From NCBI GenBank assembly GCA_905234735.1, contig CAJOJA010000001.1:62001-126000 (forward strand): a stretch of DNA of 64,000 nucleotides, in the 5' to 3' direction. Both the position numbers and the translations under genes were made by a program. Shown piece by piece: positions 49,814 through 57,451 of the stretch (the stretch's first letter is position 1; every line of letters begins with the position of its first letter). This stretch comes from an uncultured Bacteroidaceae bacterium. Lineage in GTDB: Bacteria > Bacteroidota > Bacteroidia > Bacteroidales > Bacteroidaceae. Under the pieces are notes generated by a model. That model was not told the DNA's origin. It saw only the letters and a list, made by a program, of their open reading frames with translations, and did no database searches.

Positions 49814-49870
49814 TAATTATCAATTATCAATTATCAATTCTAAATTTTCAATTTTCAATTTTCAATTTTA
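49814..49870. repeat. A/T-rich degenerate tandem repeat (aattatc / aattttc units)
   Basis: taattatcaattatcaattatcaattctaaattttcaattttcaattttcaatttta. Confidence 0.85.
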
Positions 49871-49987
49871 AATGATTCCCATGCTGATGGCTGCGCTGGC
49901 AGCGGTGGCACCGCCGAAGGCTGCGAGCAGGGCAGAGAGTATCTGCCACAGGAAGCGCAGAAGCATCCGTTTAGTTTCCTTGTTCAT
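49868..49987 (-). CDS. Smalltalk-like mini-protein (39 aa)
   Basis: MNKETKRMLLRFLWQILSALLAAFGGATAASAAISMGII*; resembles the short Bacteroidetes 'smalltalk protein' pattern. Confidence 0.7.
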   Translation of the reverse strand: MNKETKRMLLRFLWQILSALLAAFGGATAASAAISMGII

Positions 49988-50139
49988 TTGTTAGTCGTTT
50001 AGTAGATTAGTTGTTTGGTAGATTAATTGATTAAGGGAGATAGAAGGAGATAGGTGGAGATAGAAGACGTATGTTTTGCTGCAGAATATCTGTTGAAAGA
50101 GTATTGTCCTCTATCTTCTAAACGCGCTCTGCGCGCGCC

Positions 50140-50262
50140 TTACGGCGTTACGTCCCCTGGGTCAGCGTTTCCGCCACCGCTGTTGCCGCTGCCGCTGCCA
50201 GAGCCGCTGCCGGAGCCGGAGCCGTTGCCGATGGCCTCGTCCGACAAAGGTATGAAGAACCA
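50140..50262 (-). pseudogene. Possible remnant of HU-like DNA-binding protein (Gly/Ser-rich tail only)
   Basis: Reverse-strand open segment ..LSDEAIGNGSGSGSGSGSGSGNSGGGNADPGDVTP*, upstream of the smalltalk-like gene; no HU core found. Confidence 0.35.
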
Positions 50263-50332
50263 TTACGTGCTACACTACCCGCGCGGCTGAAAGGTTTTTG
50301 GCTCTTGCGTTTCTTTTCTCGTATTTTATTTG

Positions 50333-50340
50333 TAACTTTG
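50333..50340 (+). promoter_or_regulatory. -7 box TAACTTTG upstream of Rpn-like gene
   Basis: TAnnTTTG match. Confidence 0.55.
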
Positions 50341-50397
50341 TAGCCTAAAGTGTATTTTATTCTTCTTTAATGTGCAACAGAAATAAAAAAGACGATT

Positions 50398-51258
50398 ATG
50401 GCAGACGATACAAGAGAGAGATTTATAAATCCATATACCGACTTCGGTTTCAAGAAGCTGTTCGGTACTGAGATGAACAAGGACTTGCTCATCAGTTTCC
50501 TGAATGCTCTGTTCAATGGGAGCGAAAAGGAGATTGAGGACATACAGTACCTGAACGGTGAGAACCTGGGCGACGGCTATGGCAACCGCCGCTCCGTGTT
50601 CGATGTGTATTGTATGGCAAAGGATGGCAGCCGCTTCATCGTGGAGATGCAGAAGGCCGAGCAGGCCTATTTCAAGGACCGCAGTGTCTATTATGCCACC
50701 ACGCCCATCCGCCAGCAGGCTCCGAAGGGCGAGTGGGACTACCGCCTGGACGACGTGTACACCGTGGGTATCCTAAACTTTGAGTTCCCTCACGGCGAAT
50801 ATCCTGCCGACAGCTACCGCCACGAAATCAAGCTGAAGGATGTGGAGGATAATCATGTCTTCTACGACAAACTGACGTTCATCTACCTTGAGATGCCTAA
50901 GTTCACGAAGACGGAGGACGAGCTGGTGACGATGTTCGACAAGTGGATGTTTGTGCTGCACAATCTGTATCGCCTGCTGGAGCGCCCCAAAGCTCTGCAG
51001 GACCGCATTTTCCAGAAACTCTTTGAGCAGGCCGAGATAGCCCGCTATTCGGAGTCGGAGCGTCGCCAGTACGAAGAGAGCAAGAAGGTGTTCTGGGACA
51101 ACTTCAGTGTGCTGAAGACGGCCACAGAGAAGGGAATGCGCGAGGGTATTCAAAAAGCAAAGATAGAGGCTGCCTGCAAGATGAAAGCCAAGGGTTATGC
51201 GGTGGAAGACATCGCTGAAATCACGGGTCTGACAGTGGAAGAGATAGATGCGCAGTAA
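50398..51258 (+). CDS. Rpn-family / PD-(D/E)XK nuclease-family transposase
   Basis: FINPYTDFGFKKLFGTEMNKDLLISFLNALF; FDVYCMAKDGSRFIVEMQKA (D..E-x-Q-K nuclease core). Confidence 0.9.
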   Translation: MADDTRERFINPYTDFGFKKLFGTEMNKDLLISFLNALFNGSEKEIEDIQYLNGENLGDGYGNRRSVFDVYCMAKDGSRFIVEMQKAEQAYFKDRSVYYATTPIRQQAPKGEWDYRLDDVYTVGILNFEFPHGEYPADSYRHEIKLKDVEDNHVFYDKLTFIYLEMPKFTKTEDELVTMFDKWMFVLHNLYRLLERPKALQDRIFQKLFEQAEIARYSESERRQYEESKKVFWDNFSVLKTATEKGMREGIQKAKIEAACKMKAKGYAVEDIAEITGLTVEEIDAQ

Positions 51259-51379
51259 CCAACATTATACATTAAGCATTAAGTACACAGCAGCGCTCCA
51301 GCTTGCTGGCTTTCAGAGCGAAGCGGGGAAAGAACCGACCCTGTTTTGTAAAATCATCAACTATATATTTTGAATAACA

Positions 51380-51979
51380 ATGAAGAAATTTATTTTGACC
51401 TGTTGTCTTGTGTTTGTAGGCATTGGAATTGCTTATTGCCAATCAAAACTTAACCCTTCGGAATCTGTCAATTCTACAAAGGTATCTAAGTCAAGCGGTT
51501 GCCCAATTTCATTAAAGACGACAAGAATCATTTACCAACACCATACCAATTCGGGCATAGCAATATATACAACTATAACCCTTGGTGAGGATTGTTTGAT
51601 TTGGGAATACGACGAGGCTCGTAATAATTGTAGTCTCAAAGATTCGTGTAAATACAGTAAAGAAGAATTTGAAATATTAGTTAAAAATCTTTCAACAATA
51701 GAATTTTCGGCGATAAACAACTATGATTACAGCGTGGGAGGAGCAGGCTATGTTTATTCTTTTGAATCAAATGCGAATAGGTATTTTTATTATGATAGTT
51801 CATCTAAGTTATCTGGCAATTATCGTCAAGCATCTTCGTTAATTCAACTATTTATTGAAGTACATAAAACGAAATGTGAAATGCTTTTTGAGAAATTATC
51901 AAGAGAACCACATGAACGAGGCCCTTTTGGAGCTTTTAAAACACTTCCAAAAGAATTGGAAAAGTATAAAGTTAATTAA
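51380..51979 (+). CDS. AT-rich exported protein of unknown function
   Basis: Signal peptide MKKFILTCCLVFVGIGIAYCQ; 199 aa; markedly more AT-rich than neighbours. Confidence 0.65.
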   Translation: MKKFILTCCLVFVGIGIAYCQSKLNPSESVNSTKVSKSSGCPISLKTTRIIYQHHTNSGIAIYTTITLGEDCLIWEYDEARNNCSLKDSCKYSKEEFEILVKNLSTIEFSAINNYDYSVGGAGYVYSFESNANRYFYYDSSSKLSGNYRQASSLIQLFIEVHKTKCEMLFEKLSREPHERGPFGAFKTLPKELEKYKVN

Positions 51980-52112
51980 CGGTTGGGATGATGGAAAGTT
52001 CATTCTATGATGTCAGGAGAAAGGTGAATGACATACTGATGTCAGATGTAAGATGTCTAATAATGATATGGATCTAACCTATAATTCAGGACGAAAAATT
52101 ATCTGAAAAAAT

Positions 52113-52140
52113 CCCTGTCGTTTCTTTGAAAATGACGGGG
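52113..52140 (+). terminator. Hairpin (possible terminator)
   Basis: ccctgtcgttt-ctttga-aaatgacgggg stem with G-U pairs; no clear T-run. Confidence 0.3.
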
Positions 52141-52254
52141 GGGTGTTGTATTTTCACGCTATTTTCGATTCTTGTAGATTACCATATAAAAGTATCATAA
52201 TATCATTTTTATTCGTTATTCATTGATATACAAGCTGTTGCCGAATGACATTTC

Positions 52255-52590
52255 CTATGATATTATGATATTTCTTGGGCCATAAAAGTCGATTTACATG
52301 AAGCTGATGATACATTCAGGGTCGAATAGAGCTGTCGGTCACGACTCACACCCAAGGGCGACGATTTGCCGCGTCGTCCTGTCGAAGGGCCTCGTTCCAT
52401 ACGTGGCACTGATGCGTTCCACGTGTGGAACTGGACGACGCTTCACGAAGTCCGAGCCCGTGCTTCACGAAGTCGGGACCGAATCTTCCCGTTGCAGGCA
52501 CCGACGCTGCACGTTGCACATGCCGCTGTCGCGCCCTGCATCGTTGCATACAACGCGCTTTTGACCGCGAGAAATATCATAATATCATAG
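52255..52590. repeat. 336-bp element with 21-bp perfect inverted repeats and internal doubled palindromic words
   Basis: ctatgatattatgatatttct (52255-52275) vs agaaatatcataatatcatag (52570-52590); inside: gttccac-gt-gtggaac, cttcacgaagtc x2, gttgca x3. Confidence 0.8.
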
Positions 52591-52699
52591 AAATATCATA
52601 GGAAATATCATATATAACTGTCTGTGAGTCAGCCAGTATGATAGTATGATATTTCTTTTTGCATAAAACATGTATGTATAGGGAATACAAACTCTCTGT

Positions 52700-53377
52700 T
52701 TAACGTTTTCTTAGTTTCTTCTTTAGTTTCACATACAGGGTTGTATCGTTAGGGCGAAGGAGTATTTCTTTACTTCTATACCCTGGACATGAGATTGTGA
52801 CTGAAAGTAACCATTTTGGGAACTCCTGCATAAACGTGCCGTCTGGTTCCACCTCAACACGCTCTGGACCATTCGTAGTCTCAACATAAGCACCAGCAAT
52901 AGGATTATTAGTTTTGTCCACCACCACACCTCTAACAGTTTTTGTTGGTAAAGCTATCGGGGTCACTGCTTCTGACATAGCCCTTCTTCTCGATTTGCTC
53001 GGAATTTTATGTATTACACGTTTCGTGAATGGATTTGAAGCATATGATGTAGTCTTGTATTGATAGATGTCATCCGACTCAATTTTTTCAGTCATCCATA
53101 TAATTGCATATTTCGTTCTGTCCTCTATTTTATGCTTGCTTTTGCGATATCCACTATATGTGGCAACGATGTACCTGCTGTTTCTGGGCAACACCAATTC
53201 AAATGTCCCATCCATATCTGTAACGTCACTTTCCGTTGCATTATAGGCCTGTACTTTACTACCGGGTAGAGGATTCCCATAGCCGTCTAGAACCACACCT
53301 CTCACCACCATTGTATTTTGAGCAGACAAAGCCATGACAACAGACATCATCGTAATCATTACAAAAGGACTTTTCAT
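52700..53377 (-). CDS. Exported protein with two carboxypeptidase-regulatory-like domains
   Basis: VVRGVVLDGYGNPLPGSKVQAYNATESDVTDMDGTFEL.. and TVRGVVVDKTNNPIAGAYVETTNGPERVEVEPDGTF.. Confidence 0.78.
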   Translation of the reverse strand: MKSPFVMITMMSVVMALSAQNTMVVRGVVLDGYGNPLPGSKVQAYNATESDVTDMDGTFELVLPRNSRYIVATYSGYRKSKHKIEDRTKYAIIWMTEKIESDDIYQYKTTSYASNPFTKRVIHKIPSKSRRRAMSEAVTPIALPTKTVRGVVVDKTNNPIAGAYVETTNGPERVEVEPDGTFMQEFPKWLLSVTISCPGYRSKEILLRPNDTTLYVKLKKKLRKR

Positions 53378-53411
53378 CTTTACTATGATTAATTTTTACA
53401 TTCCTTTTTAC

Positions 53412-54206
53412 TTAGAACGTATAGCCTACACCAAGTTGAAGGGAGAGACGCCAGCTAGTTTTATTCCTGTAATAATAATAAGAGCTTGAATCAAAGTAGT
53501 CGTATTCTGGACCACCTTGCGCTGACAGGCCTGTTATAACATTAATATGCGGCTTTATACGGAATATCAATCCCCAGTCTATTGCAACACCAGGATTACA
53601 TTCATGACGATGACCATCATCATAATCATAATAGCGATAGAAATGGCACTCGACTCCAGAACCGAATCCAAACCCTATATAGCCATACATCGACTTTATG
53701 ATGCGTCGAAGTCCGCCGATTGTAGCAGAACCGACTAAGTTACCTCCGTATCCACCAGGATATGTACCTACCATTCCCTTGCAAAACCAGCCCCAGTTAT
53801 TGCCAATAAACTGGCCAAACATCACACCTCCTTCTACTGAATACTTATGTTCACTCATAAAATCGAAGCCGTGAGCCATCATGGCACTTACGAAGAATTT
53901 ATTTTGGTCAGTATGTTTCCTCCGCATCTCGAAGAGCAAGTCATTGTTTGCCCCCAAATTCAATGTCTTGCGCTTCATTCCCGGATAAGTGGCGGTCATA
54001 CGCTTTAGATAACGTGGCACCTCGATAGAAAAGGTTCCGTCGGCATCCGTCACGGTGTTCTCAGCCCCGCCTGTGGCCTCAATCTTTGCACCGGGTAAAG
54101 GATTGCCGTTCTTGTCAATAACTGTACCTTTAACTTCACGTACGTTTTGTGCATTAGCACCGATGGTTGCTCCTACCATGAGGAGCATAAGTAATGTTCT
54201 TTTCAT
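53412..54206 (-). CDS. Carboxypeptidase-regulatory-like domain plus outer-membrane-barrel-like protein
   Basis: MKRTLLMLLMVGATIGANAQNVREVKGTVIDKNGNPLPGAKIEATGG..; C-terminal ..WRLSLQLGVGYTF. Confidence 0.75.
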   Translation of the reverse strand: MKRTLLMLLMVGATIGANAQNVREVKGTVIDKNGNPLPGAKIEATGGAENTVTDADGTFSIEVPRYLKRMTATYPGMKRKTLNLGANNDLLFEMRRKHTDQNKFFVSAMMAHGFDFMSEHKYSVEGGVMFGQFIGNNWGWFCKGMVGTYPGGYGGNLVGSATIGGLRRIIKSMYGYIGFGFGSGVECHFYRYYDYDDGHRHECNPGVAIDWGLIFRIKPHINVITGLSAQGGPEYDYFDSSSYYYYRNKTSWRLSLQLGVGYTF

Positions 54207-54249
54207 AGTTTAAGCTATTATATGATTGTTGCCTTACCTGAGTTTGTAG

Positions 54250-55410
54250 TTATTGTTTCTTCTTATCCTTTATTATGAAGTGTAAATCACTCTTTCCATC
54301 CAGATTCAGTGTTTTCTTGTTGTTTCCATAGGAGGCTGTGGCCGACAGAAGCCATTTGGGAACCTCCAGAGTGAAAGTTCCATCCGGCCCCGTATACGTG
54401 TTTTCGGCTCCGCCCGTGGCCTCCACCAGGGCACCGCTGATGGGATTGCCCGCTTTGTCGGTCACCAGACCGTGAATGGTTTTGGTCGATTGTGGATTGT
54501 CTGCTACGGCTGCAACCATCTTTGCACGCTGTTTGTTGTCACGGATAGTCTTCACCAAACCCTTGTTCGCGGTGCCCTTTTTCCCTAGATCACACGCCAG
54601 ATAAAAGTAATTTGCCGATGTCTTTATTTTATCCCCATCATATTCCATATTTCTCCATTCGTGCTCATAGCCAAATCTCATTCGCTTATAGTACAGCCCG
54701 ATGCCCACAGAATGCTTCATGCCAGAGCCACTGCGTAGGCTCGATCTGTAATTCGAATTGAGTTGTCCCCACCCGTAGCCCACGTGGTAGAACGTGCCGA
54801 ATCCCAAAAAACTCAACTTTGCCTTGGAAGACTTCGTAAACGGAGCAAACCATATAGATGGACCGATTGAGAACGTTTCATACATCTGAGATTTATAATA
54901 ACTATCCCTATATAATTCGGGAGAAAGTTCAAAGGCAGCATCAAGCCCGAACTTCAGTGCATTTGCAACTGGTTTCTTATGGAGATAAATAGTTCCACCG
55001 AATTCGATACCATATTTAAAACCGCCCGTAGAGGAAAAGTTGGATTTCCCCAATGATATCTTCAGATAAAGTGGAGAAGGCCAGTAACGTTTGCTAAGCC
55101 ATCGATTATAGTCCTTTATGGGATCCATCCAAACCACCAGGTTGGATACGTTGGGAGGGAGCTTTCTTATCACGTCTGCATAGCCTTGATACTGTGCTCC
55201 AATGATATTCTTTTTCCCGGTTAATTCCAACTCATAAGCACCATCTGCATCCGTCACTGCGCTCCCGGCACTGCCCATGGCTCCAACCTTTGCTCCAGAG
55301 AGCGGATTACCATTCTGGTCTAACACGACACCTTTTACCGTACGCGTCGTTTGTGCCATAGCACAGATGGTTGCTCCTGCCATGAGGAGCATAAGTAATG
55401 TTCTTTTCAT
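54250..55410 (-). CDS. Barrel-like protein flanked by two carboxypeptidase-regulatory-like domains
   Basis: N-term TRTVKGVVLDQNGNPLSGAKVGAMGS.. ; C-term KTIHGLVTDKAGNPISGALVEATGG.. ; middle barrel-like. Confidence 0.72.
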   Translation of the reverse strand: MKRTLLMLLMAGATICAMAQTTRTVKGVVLDQNGNPLSGAKVGAMGSAGSAVTDADGAYELELTGKKNIIGAQYQGYADVIRKLPPNVSNLVVWMDPIKDYNRWLSKRYWPSPLYLKISLGKSNFSSTGGFKYGIEFGGTIYLHKKPVANALKFGLDAAFELSPELYRDSYYKSQMYETFSIGPSIWFAPFTKSSKAKLSFLGFGTFYHVGYGWGQLNSNYRSSLRSGSGMKHSVGIGLYYKRMRFGYEHEWRNMEYDGDKIKTSANYFYLACDLGKKGTANKGLVKTIRDNKQRAKMVAAVADNPQSTKTIHGLVTDKAGNPISGALVEATGGAENTYTGPDGTFTLEVPKWLLSATASYGNNKKTLNLDGKSDLHFIIKDKKKQ

Positions 55411-55448
55411 GTTTTTGTTTTTTATTAAGTTATGAATGATTTAAAATA

Positions 55449-57443
55449 TTATCTGAGTTTCATCTTCCTCCATTTGTCACCCAACTCAAATCCAGCCGTT
55501 ACGGTAGGAGTTTGTGCCTTATGGTTAACCAATTGAGACTGAAGGTTAACCTCGTGAGTCAAGTAGTCGCCCAACTGCTCCAGCGTGACGTTACCCTTGG
55601 TCTCCTGCAGTTTCTTGAGCAGGAAGTAGGTGAATAGCCCATGCTTCTGCTCCTCGTAGGGAAGTGCGGTTTCCTTATTCGATGTGGCACTGAAGATTAT
55701 CATATTACCTTGGGTCTCACCCGGTTCCGAGTCTATTTCCACACCGCGTGCATTAGCTATCATGCCACCACCACGGGCAGAACCGCTGAAACAGGCATCG
55801 AGGAACACACAGACTTTCTGTGCGCCCAACGAACCCAGGTCTTCATAAAGTTTATTAAGCGAAAGATACCCATCTGTACTTTCCCCCGTTCCATCAACAG
55901 GCATTAAAAAAGATTCGTGGGTTGCTGCGTCGGGAACTCCATGCCCCGCATAGTAAAAGATAACACTGAAAGGTTCCCGACAAGCTTTAGCGATGCCCTT
56001 AACATCCCTCAATGCCCCAAGCATTTTCAAGGAAGTCGTGTTCTCATAGGTGCGGATATTCGACTTGGGCATACCAAGCACTTTATTGCAATATTCAGCA
56101 AACATCCGCCCGTCGTTTAAGGCCATGGGGACGTTCTTTCCTGATTCAATGTAGTTCTCATTGGCAATGATGACAGCAAAAGTCAGGTTGTTGTTGGTTT
56201 TGTTTTCGGGGATGTTGATGTCGACATCAGACACGGCACGCGGACCTGTCGTCGGTTGGGGGGTAACAGGCGTTGGGCCAACCGGTGATGGAGTAATAGG
56301 TGATGGCACATTGATTGCCACGACGTTATTATCTCTCGCAGTATTTATATCGTCCATAAGTGTGGGCTGTACGGATTTGTCTACGGAGCGTATACCCAGT
56401 GCGGCTAATTTGCCATTCATATCCTGTAGCTTCGCACTTTCGCCCAACAGGCTGTAAACATTGGCCAAGGCACAGGCGTACTTCACGGACAGTGGGTCGG
56501 AAGCCATGATACTCCTTAACAGCGGTTCAGCAGCGCGGAAGTGCTCCTCGGCCTTGCGCTTGCCGCTCTTGCCCAGCATCCACGACTGCACGCCTGCATT
56601 GTAATAGTCCTGTGCCAGATGCTTGGCAACCTCCAGGCTTTGCGGTTTTCGTTGCTGAATGGTACGATAGCATTCGATGGCCTGTTCAAACCGCCCACTC
56701 TTCTCGTATGCCATTCCCTGCAGGTTCAGCAGAGCTTCGTCGGTGGGGCGCAATGCAAGTGCCTTGGTCAGGTAGGGTTGCATACCATCCATATCCCCCA
56801 AATCCTGATAGGCGTTGATGATGGTAGAGAGCATGGACAGATTGGAGGGGTACTGTCGCAGGCCCTCGGTCAGGAACTGTTTAGCATTGGCATAGTCCTT
56901 CTGCTCGTAGTAAGCCAGACCGATGCTGGCGAATGCCTCTTCACGCCCTCCGGCATCGCCTGTGGTCAGATAGGCATAGAGGTAAGGGATGGCTTTGGCA
57001 TGTTCTCGTCTGTTCCATGTCCCAGAGGCGGCAAAGCGGGCCAGTTGGGCGTAGTTTGCTCCACGGGGCAGGTTCTCGCTTTGCATGGCTGGCAACACCG
57101 ACAGGCTGATGTATGCCTGGGCAAACTGCAGGGCATGTGCCTGGTCGTTTCGCCCTGTGTAGTAGAAGGCTCCGTCTTGCAGTCCGGCATAGATTTCCTT
57201 CAGGACGGCTTTGGCCTGGGCATGATAGACCGTCTGCGAGGCATCGGAAAGCACCCTGGTATATTCCTCGTAGCATTGATAAAGTGACGAATAGGCTGCA
57301 CTCTCCTGTCCGCTGCTTTTGTAGCGGGTGTATTGGTCATAATAGTTGGCTCCGGCTGTGGCATTTTGGGCATGCGCGGATGGGCTTCCCATCAAGCATA
57401 GCCCTGTGAGTAACGTGATAAATGCGGAACGTTTCATATTCAA
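55449..57443 (-). CDS. Exported TPR - caspase-like (peptidase C14) protein
   Basis: Signal peptide; TPR array; VIFYYAGHGVPD (His) and VCVFLDACFSGSARGGG (Cys) of the p20 caspase fold. Confidence 0.88.
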   Translation of the reverse strand: MNMKRSAFITLLTGLCLMGSPSAHAQNATAGANYYDQYTRYKSSGQESAAYSSLYQCYEEYTRVLSDASQTVYHAQAKAVLKEIYAGLQDGAFYYTGRNDQAHALQFAQAYISLSVLPAMQSENLPRGANYAQLARFAASGTWNRREHAKAIPYLYAYLTTGDAGGREEAFASIGLAYYEQKDYANAKQFLTEGLRQYPSNLSMLSTIINAYQDLGDMDGMQPYLTKALALRPTDEALLNLQGMAYEKSGRFEQAIECYRTIQQRKPQSLEVAKHLAQDYYNAGVQSWMLGKSGKRKAEEHFRAAEPLLRSIMASDPLSVKYACALANVYSLLGESAKLQDMNGKLAALGIRSVDKSVQPTLMDDINTARDNNVVAINVPSPITPSPVGPTPVTPQPTTGPRAVSDVDINIPENKTNNNLTFAVIIANENYIESGKNVPMALNDGRMFAEYCNKVLGMPKSNIRTYENTTSLKMLGALRDVKGIAKACREPFSVIFYYAGHGVPDAATHESFLMPVDGTGESTDGYLSLNKLYEDLGSLGAQKVCVFLDACFSGSARGGGMIANARGVEIDSEPGETQGNMIIFSATSNKETALPYEEQKHGLFTYFLLKKLQETKGNVTLEQLGDYLTHEVNLQSQLVNHKAQTPTVTAGFELGDKWRKMKLR

Positions 57444-57451
57444 GTATGGTA

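Noticed and set aside
50054-50290. 78-aa plus ORF rich in Pro/Leu (LPLPEPLPEPEPLP)
   Set aside because: Antisense of the Gly/Ser-rich HU-like tail; no promoter or start signal.
52298-52590. Possible CRISPR-like or coding region
   Set aside because: Repeated words are palindromic pairs of different sequence, not regularly spaced identical repeats; small ORFs on both strands look random.
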